Part shown: piece after piece, positions 21,541 through 36,251 of the stretch
Layout: each line of letters begins with the position of its first letter
How positions within the stretch are numbered: position 1 is the stretch's first letter
Assembly (NCBI RefSeq): GCF_964340395.1
Contig: NC_135560.1
Span: 10,482,098-10,546,097, forward strand
DNA from: Glandiceps talaboti
Taxonomy: Eukaryota; Hemichordata; Enteropneusta; Spengelidae
Reading direction: 5' to 3'
DNA: 64,000 nucleotides
Notes under the pieces: model-generated
Databases searched by the model: none
The model's input: the letters and a program-made list of their open reading frames with translations, nothing else
Told to the model about the DNA's origin: nothing
Program-made: the position numbers and the translations under genes

Positions 21541-22907
21541 ATGCAACTAACCTTTGAATACTAGTCATACACGTAGTTTCAAACAATAGATACAATGTGA
21601 AACAAGACATTGTGGTGGGAAACGTGACATCTTGACAACTTTGTCTTTAAACAATTTTATATTCTCATTACTTGGATCACCCCTGAAACTCATTCTTTTC
21701 AAAATAAAACCAATTATCAAACTGACAGTCAAACTGTATTCTATGATATTATTGAATTCCTTTCAATTTCATCATGCTATCTGATTTGCCAATGACGTTC
21801 AATCCCTCTGGCTAACTCATTCCTGTCAATAATCACATCAAATCTGAAGATATTACGATCTATAACGTTTAGCAAATCAACAGAATGGTAACTATGGCGA
21901 TGGCCTGCATGTCTCATCAATATTCTCATGAAATACGACTTAATCAAACATCAATATTTCATAACCCTTTGTATGGAAACTTTCAAATTATAGTGCCAGG
22001 CTTAGAGTCTACGGACTGATTTTAATTAACGATGTTTTGATGAACTTCATTCCAATTACAAATTAATCAGAAAAATAAACTATTTAGAGGGAATATGTTA
22101 CAATTCATGTACAACACTATGTTCATCTTATATCCTTGTCGGTTTATCATCATCAATGTAAATAGTGCAGCTGTTCACCTAAATCGCTGTCAGTTCACGA
22201 AAAACAAAACAGTCTGGAATCCACGCTGTGCTGAAATGTACATATCGTTTTTGTATCGAGGGAATCAAATATTATGTAGTTAGCATGGCTCTAGCAAGGC
22301 CTTTCACGCCAGGAGGTTTATCTTTCTGACTGAGATCCCAGTTCTAATTATATCCATCTGTCATGTTAGGTTGAGTACAGTGTATACTGAACAGCGGGGT
22401 CGATCCATAACCTCAGAGCACTACGTTTCCACAATCAAGGTAACAGTAGTAGTACTAGTACTAGTATCTACCGTATTCTGTTTGCCTGCTGTTACTACCT
22501 AATACCATGCGGATTAAATTTGCGATTCCCAGCTACCATCAGTAAATAGCACTCCATGTAGGCAGCTTATACAAGATGAGGTTACACTTATTTTCATACC
22601 AATTGTTAAATTAGCCTAGAGAGATTGGCTATCTGACTTGCTAAAAAATGTTGTGTTAATACCAGGCCAGATATCCCTTAAGCATATAAGCCAGGATAGT
22701 TAGTACAATGTGCATTATGGACCACTCTGAGTTGATAGTAAATATTCACACAAGAATACATCTGTTGCCAAATTATCTGCAAATGATGGCATTATAGCAA
22801 CTACCAACTTTTATTACATCTCATCAGAATATAATATTATAACAAAAGTATGTTTGATATTCACTGATAAAGATAATATTAAAGTGTGTATTTATGTAAT
22901 AATGATG

Positions 22908-22960
22908 ATTTATTTATTTATTTATTTATTTATCTATTTATTTATTTATTTATTTATTTA
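22908..22960. repeat. (ATTT)n microsatellite
   Basis: About 13 ATTT units with one C substitution. Confidence 0.95.
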
Positions 22961-23749
22961 AAAAATATTTGCATAACTGTTTTGAGTTCTGAGATCAGCA
23001 TTTCTCCTAAAAGTGTGGAACCCATCTGATAAACTTATTCATAGATTTCCATGATATAACCATATCAAATTTCATGTGGAATCTCAGTCAAATACCTCTG
23101 TCAGGAATCATGTCCATGTCAGGCTTACTTACGTATTTCTCTGAACAACAAGTCTTCATAGATGATACTTAGACTCTCTCATCTCACAGCCTCGGGGAGC
23201 ATCGCTAGCAGAAAGTGGTCATTTTGCATATACCAATATCTAGTGCATATATACTTGTAGTCTATCTGATATCCTTGCCCTGATCAACTACATACAATTG
23301 ACCATTTGTTGACATCGACCATTCCTTGGCATGTTATTATGACACACACCCCCCCACCCCCCACCCCCCCACCCCCGTCACTAGGTAGTTATGATACACG
23401 ACAGAATACAAGTCTGAACTATAACGTAGCGTCAGAGTATATCATGTGACGTTATTTGTTAAAATAATCATGTTTTACTTGATCTACTTAGACGTACACC
23501 ACACATACTAAATCTAGAATGTGGTAGTAAGAGAAATACATGATACATTATATCAAACTAATTTGAAAGTATGACAGGCATTTTACAAATATGTAGATAC
23601 AGTCACTTGGAAGTGTATTAAACTGAGAAATTTACGTACAGTATATCTATTCTATGTATGTGATGATTCTGTGTGTGTTTGTAGGTAAAAGTGTATATTA
23701 AATATATTCATGTGTGTACATGCACATACCAGAGTATATCACATGGTCT

Positions 23750-23818
23750 GTCTGCATGTGTATGTGTGTGTGCATGTGTATGTGTGTGTGTATATGTGTG
23801 CATGTGTATATATGTGTA

Positions 23819-23868
<50 letters not shown>

Positions 23869-23880
23869 TGTGTGTGTGTA
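23750..23880. repeat. (TG)n-rich microsatellite
   Basis: Degenerate TGTGTATG/CATG repeats from about 23750 become a purer (TG)n tract at 23822-23878. A C-rich tract precedes it at 23347-23377. Confidence 0.95.
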
Positions 23881-25894
23881 CAATTTTGTATCACTGTATG
23901 CATCAAGCACTGAAGAAGTATCATACCAAAGTTCCTCACATTAAGTCTCTCCAATCACTGATTGAAAATCAATTAATTAATTAGCCATAAACAGGCATCC
24001 AATAAACTAGTAAGATTTGGCTAGATATTCAGTTGAGTATCAATTAAATCAACTGTATATCTAAATCATTGGGCTGTCAAAAAACATCAAATCAGATTTT
24101 GTTTCATTCTCCTTCCAAAATTACTCCCTTTTATACCACTACTAAAGATGCTGTCCACCAATTCACTCTCACTATTAACTGGTATTTTACTGGTGGCGCC
24201 CTATCATTTCCTATGGATCTATAACACATGGGCAATGTCACCTTGACCTTCACCTGAGGACACTGACAAGTCCTATTAAGTAATGTATTGCCCCCACATG
24301 GTGGTTGTTGTCATGGTGATAAGTCATTGACTCTACACTCAAAACATGTATGTCGTTGACTGATACTGTTATACCGTTACACTTTCTCTTAAAAGCTTTT
24401 AAACATGACATACATCACTCATGTCATCAAATTGATCATTTTCACAGTTTTTATCTCATCGTGTCATTTCTATGGTAGACAGCTTAAAACTATTATACAA
24501 CCACTATTCCTCATAATGGACCATTTCAGGAATGATTTCCCTGCAGTCCATCATTTCTACCGTAGGTTAAACTATCTTTCAAGCAAAGTAAAAAAAAAAA
24601 AAACATTCCAGGGATAATTCCTCCATTTTCCTCTTCATCAGATAATGTCCTATAACTACCTGAATGCAATATCAAGTATGCAGGTTTCAAAGCCAGTAAA
24701 ATTATTTTTCATCATGATTATAATAAATATCTCCCATTCCGTGACACATTAATAACACCATATGTATACACAGTTGTCAAATCTTATTTTAAAAACTTGA
24801 AAAATTTGTGTCGAAGGTACCGGTAAAATACATAATGCTTACAAAAAAGTACGTACATGCAGTATCAAAATGTCTGCATAAACATTACATCAATCAGGAT
24901 TCAGGACTTCATGTCTGATTCTGAATTTGTCACTTAATACAGATTCTCTCCAGGGTCTTTGTCCAGGGTTGCAATGAAAAAGGTCAATTACATAATATAC
25001 ATACATGTATACCTGTGTGCCTTCGACATTTATGATTTAAATTAAGTCTCTTAATATAATAATAACAGTTCTTCTTTGAGACATTGTAAACTGTGCATTC
25101 AATTATAAGTAGGTGTAATAATGGCCAGATTTTATCAACAGGCAAATCAAAGTGGTAAATTTCATTATATGCTTTGTGTCTGATTTCGAATGAGTCAGGT
25201 GACAGTACGTATCAGATATAGAGACACAACAGTATAGCTGTTGCCATTGGCAACACTGGGATTAAAACTACTGAAGATAGTTTTATATCTGTGTATGCAT
25301 GATGACAAAATTATTTTGAATGTAATATGCCAGACAATGATATAAATAGTGATATCCCCCTTCGCAATGCATCATGGAACCAATTTTCAATGATTGAGGA
25401 TACATACATTTCATAATTTGAGGAAAATTATATTCGATCTTTCTTTGTACTTGTAATGATTCATATATTGAAAAAGAAAATGAATTCTCAGTTTATTTGG
25501 TATCAGATCACTTCATCGTTGCTCAAAAAATGAAAATAAGATATAGATCTCGGTGGTAATAAGGACAGAGTTTGAAATGTACCTCAGTTCATTTCCTGGA
25601 ACCTGAATCGACTATTGATTAATCTGACAGGTTTAGTTGATTTCATAAAAATAACGGTACGTGTACATGAAGAAAAGGTTACTGTACATTCAAAAAACCA
25701 GGGATGTAATCTTTACCTTGTATGTAGTAATTGTTATTGCAACCATAATACTAAATCTATTCAGCAGCCCAGTACATTTGTAATCTTTGCTGTTCAGAAA
25801 ACTAATAATACAAGTATCACATTTCTGTGTCTTAAACACTGCCACAAATAAATACAGTCACTTGGATGAACTACTTCATGTCACCACAAATAAT

Positions 25895-26175
25895 GATAAA
25901 TAATCTTTATTTATACTGGATAGTTCTTTAAGTATATAAACACTTGTCTCCCAAGAAGTCCAGTGAGGGCCATCCCTCATGGGTTCAGTGTTAATGCAGG
26001 AGGAAACCGGAGTACCGGTGAAAAACCTGCGTTGTTCGGTACAATAAAACTGAACAACACTCTTCTTACTTACAGCATGGTAAATATTATCAAACTCTGA
26101 ATGGGTTTGTACCCCGACCGCAGTGGTAAGAGGCAAGTGGTTTAACAACTCGGCTACTGACATGATAAAAATACT
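25895..26175 (-). mobile_element. SINE-like retroposon, copy 2
   Basis: It shares GCAGGAGGAAACCGGAGTAC, the following AAAACCTGC and the CACTCTTCTTAC segment with the copy at 14455-14733, in the same order and orientation. The tRNA-like end (AGTAGCCGAGTTGTTAAACC on the minus strand) is at 26155-26175 and the AT-rich tail at the left. The copies differ at many sites, so both are old. Confidence 0.65.
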
Positions 26176-26636
26176 ACCCAAAATCTGAACCAGTGATAGC
26201 AACTACTATGATGTACATGAAAACACATCAATTTTATCTCTAATATTGAACAATGGTGTTTCCTTCCATGACATCTATATTAATGATTTTTTTCTCCAAC
26301 TAATCATTTCTCACCTATAGCAACTAAATCACTATGGTTACAGATGGTTGTTGGCATGGACACCGTCAAATCTTCACATTTCAAGTCAAATCTAGGAAAA
26401 TGTAGTGTTGACATATTGTTTTGGAAATGACCACATCAAACATTTCTGTCATTGACAAACTTCGATTTTATGAAGGAAGAAAAAATATAAACTGGAGAAG
26501 AAAAATACTGCCTAAACCAATTGTTAGTGGAATCTTGATTCATTGGGTTTTACTCATTTACAGAAGATATAAACTAACCTTTAAAAAAAAGAAGCATGAA
26601 TTTTACTACATACTTATTCAATTTGCTATAAATATC

Positions 26637-26665
<29 letters not shown>
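26637..26665. repeat. G homopolymer, 29 bp
   Basis: An uninterrupted run of G on the plus strand. In the PDE8 pre-mRNA this is a C run. Homopolymers of this length are prone to sequencing error. Confidence 0.9.
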
Positions 26666-26667
<2 letters not shown>

Positions 26668-26893
26668 CAGGCCAGATGACAAGCAGACAAGAATTTGAAT
26701 TTGTCATCAATAGTAATGCAAAGATGCTATATGTAGTTAGTTTTTTTCAAAAACTGGAAGACAGTCAGCCATTATGGCAAGGGAAATTTTGTTCAATAAA
26801 TCTTAGTATTATACAGAAAATGTAAATCATCTTCATCGTCATCACAACCTCTCCTATAAACCACCATCATACTCCTCTATCTTGCCTTTGCTG

Positions 26894-27098
26894 TCATCAT
26901 CATCATCATCAACATCATCATCAACATCATCATCATCAACATCATCATCATCATCATCATCATCAACATCATCATCATCATCAACATCATCATCATCAAC
27001 ATCATCATCATCAACATCATCATCATCAACATCATCATCATCAACATCATCATCATCATCATCATCAACATCATCATCATCATCATCATCATCATCAA

Positions 27099-27130
<32 letters not shown>

Positions 27131-27152
27131 ACATCATCATCATCATCATCAA

Positions 27153-27184
<32 letters not shown>

Positions 27185-27247
27185 ACATCATCATCAACAT
27201 CATCATCATCAACATCATCATCATCATCATCATCATCATCACCATCA
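26894..27247. repeat. (ATC)n array with periodic ATCAAC interruptions
   Basis: About 354 bp of CATCAT triplets with CAACAT interruptions spaced at 9 to 30 bp. Frames of poly-Asp/Val, poly-Met/Leu and poly-Ser/Thr run through it on both strands. These are products of the triplet repeat, not a protein gene. Confidence 0.97.
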
Positions 27248-27339
27248 TATATGGCAGTCAAAATGACATATATGCAAAAGTCCCATATGACTAGGTTTGA
27301 AAGAAATCATATATTGGATATGTAAGATATGACATATTA

Positions 27340-27388
27340 CTGGTGCACAGACAGGTGGATATACACACTGACGGACAGACGGGCAGAC

Positions 27389-27427
<39 letters not shown>

Positions 27428-27470
27428 GTCCATTGTAATAATCCCTCCTTAGGGGGACTACAAATAGTGC
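27340..27470. repeat. (GACA)n with CCCTCC...GGGGGA hairpin, interspersed repeat end
   Basis: GGTGGATATACACACTGACG leads into (CAGA)n at about 27373-27427, then AATCCCTCCTTAGGGGGACTAC. The arrangement of PDE-unrelated, CAGA tract and small CCCC/GGGG foldback resembles the right end of the repeat at 12980-13640. Confidence 0.65.
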
Positions 27471-28780
27471 ATATACTTAAAACACTGTCACCTTTGTACT
27501 GGACCATACTTACATAAAATATCTCATGAACTTGATTCTTATTTATATAACTGTGATCATTAACAATTAAAACTTTTTCTGGTGAGAACATTTTTAGATG
27601 CAACACTGGCTACTTTAGTCTGTAAGGTACCCCATAATGGGGCACCCTCATACATGAGTCAACTCGGAGAGAGGAGAGACCAGTTGAGGACAGAGTGACA
27701 GATCTTACGAGATCTCGCATGAGCCATTACATCCATAGCAACCACTTAAAGGTGGTCAAGCTGAAAGTGTCAAACGCTTAGCAACACTGTTATTCTCAAC
27801 ATCATCGCACATGGTTACGGCGAAAGCCTGACCATGATCACATCTTTACCAACCGTTAATGCTAAGCATATTTGCATATCTCGTGATATCTGCAACAAGA
27901 CTTAAAATCCCCTATTGGCTTTTGTAATCACTGAAAACCTTGTGAATTAGAATGAACTTCCTCCATGTTACAAAACCACCAAAATAATATATTCACAGCA
28001 AGTGCAGCTATATTACGATACTTTATGCAATATAGTGGCTTCATGATGTTTGTAGGACATGGCATATCAAATTACCCTTACTAGCATGTAAGTAATGATG
28101 TAACCTGATTTTGTAAGACCTGGAAAAGGTATCCAGCAATGTGAGGCAATTATTCACGTTAAAGAACATGCTACACTTTTCATAAAGAGTAGGGCGACAA
28201 CCTGATGTAGTGTTTTTAAATCAGTTTATGATTATTTATCTGTATTTGTTTTTAAAATTCTTGCAGTCACACACTTTCTGTTATTCTGAGCAGCAGCGAA
28301 CCAATCTGATTGGCCATTTAGGAGATCTCTTTGTCATTTCATAGCCGAAGTGGCTATTGTTCGCAATTGCACAACATATACAAAAAAAAACTCGGTTATA
28401 ATTTACCTTTTCTAAAAAAAAAAAACCATACATGTACACTCCTCACATCAATACTATATCAATCTGAAATGACAATCAACATCTATAGACAACTGAGTAT
28501 TTTAATGTATCCTGGCTTGTATTTTAATTCTGGTCTCATGCCGATTTTTTCAATGTTTTTGTTGAGCATCAAGGGCGATAAGTAGGTAAAATTTGCCTGT
28601 CAGCGAATTCCCCCAACAGGGTTCCCTAGTCAATTTACCAAACTAAATTAATGGTTGAACCTATGATAAAATGCCTGCCACTTTTACCTGATTCGTTGTT
28701 TCTTTTCGCAGGGTGTCTCAAACCTTAGCAAAAAAAACACTGCAAGTTGATGGTTTTCAGGGTGTTGTTTTTTGCTTTAA

Positions 28781-29100
28781 AAGTGACCATATAGATGAGA
28801 AATGAATATTGGATTTTTAATTGATCCAACAAGTTTGATGTGCAGCATAGACTAATTAGTCTGTCTTTGTAAGTGAATAAATTGCAGAAAGCTACAAAGT
28901 GTGTAAACATTTGCATATTGTACGTACAATAACAAACATTTTACACATTTTACATATTTTTTCACAATTTATTGAATTACAAAGACTTAATATATTGTTT
29001 CACATTTTTTATATTTTTCAAGAAAAACCTAGTAGAGTAGTTTTTTTCATTAAAAAATCAAAAATGCATAATTATCAAATTCTCATCCATATGGTCACTT
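28781..29100. mobile_element. TTAA-flanked MITE (AGTGACCATATAGATGAG), copy
   Basis: The left end AAGTGACCATATAGATGAGA follows TTAA (28777-28780). The right end TCTCATCCATATGGTCACTT precedes TTAC. The interior (GGATTTTTAATT, AATAAATTGCAGAAAG, GTACGTACAATAACAAACA) matches the copies at 9108 and 36607. Confidence 0.8.
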
Positions 29101-30754
29101 TTACCTTAGATTAGATTAGTTACCTTTTAGTAACATTTACATATAGTTATCAGAGTATAAAAGCATCAAAATGAACACTTACTAGAATTAGAATTACCGG
29201 TAGTTGACAATATATTCATTGGTAGTCTGACTTGGAAGCTATTGCTATGACTAATATTAAAGCTTGTAAGAGAATAACTCATGAATTTCATAAAATCACC
29301 ATTGTGCATCAAACTTTGAAATGTGCAATGATTAAAAGATCTTGCCTTGAAGGATATCTCATCTGATAACCCTTTGCTGTTTTCACATGATTTAAAATAA
29401 TCTATCCTGCAGCCTCCCCCCCCCCCCCCCTCCCTTTCCGGGAGGGTTACATAAAGTGGTGCCATTCTTTTTTTCTTTCTTTCTTTTTTTTTGGCCTTAG
29501 CACCTGCATACACACATGTCCTATGCCTATTCTCACCACATAGCAAACCAGAGAGCTGGAGAGTATGTCCAAGTTTTCAGTTACAGTGTTGGAAGTGATT
29601 TGGATAACAGCTGTAGCTTACATGTCACCATGGCAACTATCAAAAGTTCAAAGGTCATCAATTGATGCTGTGTCTACAAACCACTTGACCATTTCAATAC
29701 AATTGTCTTAGAACTGATTTCTAATCTAATTTTTCTTTCTTTTTTCACCTATTTAAAAAACAGTTTATTTAATTTAAAATGATTTGGTTGGCATGAAGGT
29801 TTCATCATTATATCTAGAACTAGTCTGTTTAAGTAACAACTTTGTCCCCCCAAAGAGATTGCTTAAACAGATGGCCACCATTACTAAATGTTTTACACAA
29901 TCCACATACACACATATTCATAATACATGTTACCTAACTTCTAAGCTTTACATGCACCAGGACAAAGTACATGATCAGTTCCCGTTCAGATTCTGTAATC
30001 GGTGATTCACTACTTTTCAAGCGTTTTTTGACAACAACAAAAACACTAACTTTACGGCAATTTTCTTTTCATGGTACAAATATCGATTAATATGTGCCAA
30101 AATTCTATTTGTAAAGAGACTGAAAACATTCTGGTGGGGTCAAATAGAAATGTGCCATGTTACACAGAATCTCCTTCAGTTTTCCACACCTGTACTTCAG
30201 CTACTTCTTGGAAGAAACCTCGAGTATAAGTCACCTCGTTACCAAGGGCACTACTTGTAAAATGTCCTTAGCAACAACTGATAAACATTGATCGATCATC
30301 ACCTTGGTAGTAAATCAATATGAACTATGATTCAGTATTGTACAATCTCTCTATCATCAGTCTTAAAGAAATTACATGAAGCCGAATTGTATCTTGCAAG
30401 AATTAGCTGGACATCCATCTGGCTGACTTTGTATTAACTGAGGGTTTTTTTGTATTACCTTTGTATATAAAGCAATAAACATATTTTTTTATATTTTTTT
30501 TTAAAAAGAAAAGATAGATGGATTCAGGGATCATGATAGTGGTTAAACAAACTAACAACATAAATATCTGCAAATTTTAATATGTCTTAATTTATGGTAT
30601 TTGAAGGTATATTTTCAGTAACAAAATAGTTGTTCTCGAATGGCGAAAAAAATACATGATTGTATTGTTACGATAGATGATTTTACCACTGTACAGTATA
30701 ACTTGGCATGGGGTGGACATGTTTAATTTTGCTAAATTAGCAACACTACCTATG

Positions 30755-30812
30755 CTATCAAGCTAGTATTTCAAGTCAGATAGCCAGTCTCTGGGTTAGC
30801 TAATCCTCTTCT
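30755..30812. repeat. Single dispersed copy of the 47-bp minisatellite unit
   Basis: AAGTCAGATAGCCAGTCTCT followed by GGGTTAGCTAAT matches the unit of the array at 15243-16176. A reversed relative lies at 22610-22650 (AGAGATTGGCTATCTGACTT). Confidence 0.7.
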
Positions 30813-32324
30813 TGAGCATTCAGTTCATGCATGTACTTTCAGGTGCTGGCACATCCACCAATTAAACTGGAAATCTCACTAACACTGTATCAAATGAAAT
30901 CCATAGGACCATTCACCAAAAGTTCAATATCATACTTCATCGCACTTTTGGTTAAAATAATTTTTTAAGAATGTTCCTGTGGGATACACAAAAACTGTGA
31001 TATCTACAACAATGGGTTTATTGTAAAAGCCATATTTGGGGTCATCAAGATTATTCATTTTTTTATATGAGGATCCAGATCGAAATGTACATATATACAA
31101 CAATAAGGTAATCAATTTTATGCTATGGCAGGTGTAATATATTTCTACAACACATGGGAGTACAATTACAAGCAGACTGCCCTTGTCATTAAAGCTCATT
31201 TGTCATTCCCTGTCAGTGACAGCACATGCCCAATGTCTAAAGTTGATGAGATTTTAATTCATGCCCGTTGATAGTATTATCAGCTACTGGGTATACAGTC
31301 TGGGATTAAAAGTCCTAGGCTACCATCGGTCATATGTTGTTGTTCTTTCACTGCCCAAACCAAGCAACCTCACACAAGGGGTTGATAAGGTGTAATGAGC
31401 TGTTTGCTCTAAAAAAATTCTTTAAAAAAATTTCTGTGAGTGTTATGTAGTAGTCTGTCTACTGTCTGGACCATGACTCTGCTACACTTGTTCCCTTTAC
31501 TATTCAGATGCAGGACAATTGTATTTAACAGATCACAAAGATTAGGACAGTACACAAAAAGTGTATGCATACCCCCCCCCCCCACCCCTCCTCCATTCCC
31601 CTCTCCGTTATGTATTATTTGATGGGAATTTAGAATGTAGGCTGAGGTATGTGTTTAGAGCTTGAAGTACCAGTAGCATTTTCAAGGACTTGACAGCAAA
31701 ACACACCAAGCAATAAACAGTAGGTCACTTGATATGTACATTCATCTGTCTCATCTGTTGGTAGCTATATTTACATTTAGCTGTCCTAGAAATCTGTTGA
31801 CTAAATAAATAGTTACATTTGAGGTTGTACACAAAGCCACAGTGTTGATTCAAGTTACTAGCAGCTTAACCAATGTCAACAGCTATTCATGTATCTGTCT
31901 ATGCAACTCGGAGACAAGATGTCTTCTCCGTTCCTTTATTCTGCCTTACAATTCCCTTCCCCAATTCAAACTTTCACAGCCAGAAAATCAACCTATACAT
32001 CAGTTATTCACATGTTACATATACATGTACATGACATCACAAAACACTGAAATATCATGTCAAGGACCCAGTTAATTCAGATTGTGTGAGACCTGTTTGA
32101 TACATGATGTAGTAGTCTTTTCTTGCTATATACCAATCCCAGACCAATCACATCTTTTCTATATATGTCTTCCATACACCAGTCCCAGATGTTTTTTAAC
32201 TTGACCAATCACATCTATTCTAGTCTTAATGCCAACACTATCAAATCATCTCTATAACCCAGATCTTAAAGATTCAATGATGGACAGTACTTGACTATAT
32301 CTTTTCTGTCTGCTACACCATACA

Positions 32325-32562
32325 GCAAACCCAGATGTTTCTCGCTGTACAGCAAACCCAGAGATGTTTCTCTACCGTAACCAATCACAATACAGCAAAA
32401 CCCAGATATTTTTCTATTGTAACCAATCACAATACAACAAACCCAGATGTTTCGCTACCAAAACCAATCACAATACAGTAAAACCCAAATGTTTTTCAAA
32501 TGTGACCAATCACAATACAGGAAACCCGCATGTTCCTTATTGTGACCAATCACAGTCAGCAA
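32325..32562. repeat. About 46-bp tandem repeat with CCAATCACA in each unit
   Basis: Five to six units contain CAGCAAACCCAGATGTTTCT and then GTAACCAATCACAATA. Two more distant relatives with ACCAATCACATCT precede it at about 32138 and 32197. Confidence 0.9.
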
Positions 32563-34554
32563 AGTGAAATGATAGGCTTTAAAGGCATTGTAAAGGTGCA
32601 GCTTGGATTAGAATTAAAATTTAGGCGAGAAAAACAATTGTAGAAAAATTTGGACCAGAAAAAATACTAATCCTATCTAATTCTCATGGCTCTGTTGGTC
32701 AGATAACACTAATGTGAAAACCTGGGATTGAAACCTTGGCTTTTAAGGTAAAAAACCAAGTATGTCCTTACAAAAAGTGTTGAATTTTCACAAATGTCTA
32801 TGTTTGTGGCTAGCAAGGTAAAATATGCAAATCAACAACATTTCAATTTACAGTTCAAATTGAATCAATAGGAGTTCCCTTCTTCTTTCCAATATCGACT
32901 TAAGTCTTTGCATGCATTTTGTGAGAATCCATTTAGCTTTTTAGATAACACACTTTATGGGCTTCACAACACTTCGCTTCTCTTCCAAATTGACTTAATC
33001 ATTTTTTTTCCTTATTTCCTTTCTTGTGAGAATCCATTTACAATTGAGATAACATACTTTTAGTGTGGATGTCAACATGGTGTCAAATCGTCTCTAAGAG
33101 AGAGAGGTCTTGAGATTCAACGAAGGATAACACGAGAGACTAACATACTTTAGGCTTGACAACACTTCAGAAAGCAGTACTTAAAATCCTTTTGTATGAA
33201 CTGATCCACAAGTTAAACAAGTCTGTTCCACAACATACCACAATACAAATACCTGTACACACACATTCACATAACTGACCTACCTTCATTTCATAACCTA
33301 GCTGTGAATTAATTGTTCAACATAGCCTTTTACATCAGTTTTAAAATCTATTAACTTCTAAAAGATCCTCAATGAATAAATCATCCTAAATTATCATTTT
33401 ATTACCCGTTTGTTGTGAAGTTACATAAGATTCCTGTGGGGACTCATGTACCATTCACTAAATGTCTCTTTCTTTTTTAGTAACCTGAAATCTCTAACAG
33501 TTGAATTTTTCAGAAAATTTTGCAAAAAAAAACATCCTAAGACTACACACACCTGCAATTTAACTTTAATAGTCTTCATTATTAGTATCATACAAGTTAT
33601 AGATGTACGACAGTACAATATAGTTACTTTGGAATGATATCAAAATTGGAAACGAATCTGTCTACTGCAGCAACCTACTAAGGCCGTAGTAAACTGATCA
33701 AAACGTCGTACTCACTTCCAATTTATCATTCCAGAGTAACTATAATGCACTGTCCTATCAATTCTTGAAACCATGAACAATATATTCTCTTAGTTATAGA
33801 TGTGTTTGATTTAATATTTTCAAATTGACAAATAAACCTTTTAACTAATTAATAAATTGCTTTTCTTTGAAAGTGACGTTTTTTTGGCAATCATTTCTTC
33901 TCCTATGAGTAGTATGGTACTCAAGAACTGGGTGTGTGCATTCCAAAGATTTTGTAAATTATTTTGTTGTCATTTTGAAATATAGTGGTTTTATCTACAA
34001 CTCTACATTCATGTTTATTTGTCAATGGACTTTTGTTCATAAATCACACATTAAACATACATAACACACCCTACCTTATTGTTATTTTGTCCAGTATTCT
34101 ACACGTATCACTATATTTTTGCGTTATTTTGTTCCGTGTGTACTTTTTGGAAATAGATTATGTATATTTCATACATAGTTTTGTGTCACATATAGTTATA
34201 TTTGATGGTATATGTATAGAATCAGTTGAGATATTAAACCATATTAATGACTCCATATTGTTTTTGAAAGTATTCATATGTAATACAACTGGGATGCCCA
34301 GAGAGAGTACTGTAGATACATTTACAGGTAGCATAAAGCTTTCAACTGCCTGAAGCACCACCTGGTTAGACTCATCTAAAACATCTGCATGACGATTTCA
34401 AAGAAAAACCCCTACCTATCTATAACCTATATGTTTCTCACACTTCAGAATTCTTTCTCTTTCGTGGATTGGCACTGGCAAATTAAAATTTTGTTATTTT
34501 TATCATGTCATTTGCAGGTCATACACAACCCCACATTACTAGATAGGAAGCCAT

Positions 34555-35345
34555 AAAAAAAAATATCGGCGATGGTTCTGTAACACAATTGTAATAGTTC
34601 ATGTGTGTATATTTTAAATGTTTATCCAGATGCTGAACCAGTCCTGTTGTTAACTATAGGCAATATACACCATCACCTTACTGTTGGTGTGTGCAATATC
34701 CTAGTTAAATGGATGTTTATATCCACTTACCTAACCACATCCTGATAGATTTTATGTTGTTGTTTTAGCAAAATATTGTTATATATGTCCATTTTTGGAA
34801 CGTCTATCCACGTCAATTAATCCCTACTGTTATCATTCTTACAATATACACCATTATTTGACTGTTGCTATGGGCATGATCTTATTGCTAGGCATATTTG
34901 CATACATTTTTTGAATGTTTATCCACTTATCAATCCATCCCTGTTGTTATCTTTGCAATATACACCATCATTTGGCAGTTACTATGGGTGTAGTCTTGTT
35001 GCTAGGATCAGTTGTGTCAAAATGTTTTGAACACTATCTGCAGAATAACACCATCCGCATAACCCCCACCAAATTTCAGTCCCATTCATCAGGTAAGATT
35101 CAAGACATAAGATTTTGACCAAAATTGAGATTTTCAGACCTAATTCACATATCACTGATGGGATCATCATATTGTGAATACTTCTTCTTGTACACATCCC
35201 CATAAATTTAAGTTCAATCTACCCAGTAGTTTTGGAATTATAGATTTTTTGGCCAAAAATTCACATTTTTAGAATTAATTTGCATATCACTAATGGGATC
35301 ATCATGCCATTAATAATTCGTCATCTACACATCCGTAAAAAAAGT
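34555..35345. repeat. Dispersed repeat, copy 2, with an adjoining 137-bp duplication
   Basis: The left part AAAAAAATATCGGCGATGGT and TCTGTAACACAATTGTAATA matches the family head at 17490. Internal units with TTGCTAGGCATATTTGCATA follow to about 35010. From 35040 to 35345 a second repeat (ACCAAATTTCAGTCCCATTC; ATCACTGATGGGATCATCAT at 35142 and 35286) is duplicated with a period near 137-144 bp. Confidence 0.75.
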
Positions 35346-36251
35346 TCAAGATAGAACATTCTTACCAAATTTCAGACCAATCTTTCCCATACTTTTATTA
35401 ATTTAAGTTTTTTTACCAAAAAAAGATATTCTTTGACCCAAATTCTGCTGTAATGTGCTCATTTTGCTTTGAATAATTTCCCAACTTGATACCAAAAAAT
35501 GTCCACACCAAATACCACGGCAATTGGGCCAACGTTTTTCACTGTCCAACATTAAGATGTTTATACACATATACATGTACACACACACACACACACAAAC
35601 ATACACAGACAAACAGATGTTTTACCATGCCTATAGATAGCACTACTGGCTTAAAAACAATCTGGAAAGCACATCATGACCACAAAGGTCAAAGGTCAAG
35701 GATAACTGACAACTCAAATCACTACATTTCAGTACAATCAGATTCCTTGATTTATTTCCGACATCATCTTCATCAACTCTGTGAGGTTTATATTTCACAG
35801 CAATTTCCTGAATAAATTCCACACCATTTCCAATCAAAATATAATCTAACTTACTTGAAGTGTGATATACCAGAAAAAAATTGATTTCACTTTATAACAC
35901 AGCAAATCAAAATCTCAAACTCTGACATGAATTTCACCCTTTATCAATATGTTAATAACATCCTTACACTGGTGTCTTTTATCAGGGGAATACTTTTTTA
36001 TTCATCTGTTCTTACTTTTACATCAAAAATGACCCAAACATTTAAAAAATTAGAGAAAATGTCTAAAATATGAGATAAAGGGTCAATTTTCAATAACCAA
36101 CTCCCCAATGTCTCATTTTCTATGACATGCCGCAGAAGAAGCCTGCTTATGACAAATTTTCTTTACAGGCAGATTTTTTAGGCATCAACTTTTAAAGTTG
36201 AGTCAATAGGAAAAGTCCACATTGAATTACATACAATTTGGGGGTTTCGTT

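Noticed and set aside
26854-27325. Frames of 120-147 codons (poly-Asp, poly-Met, poly-Ser)
   Set aside because: They arise in all frames from the ATC triplet array and have no non-repetitive sequence, splice signals or similarity to support a gene.
32680-32740. tRNA-like A-box and B-box (TGGCTCTGTTGGT, GGGATTGAAACC)
   Set aside because: The boxes are degenerate, the acceptor stem does not form, and there is no matching SINE body, so it is neither a tRNA gene nor a safe SINE call.
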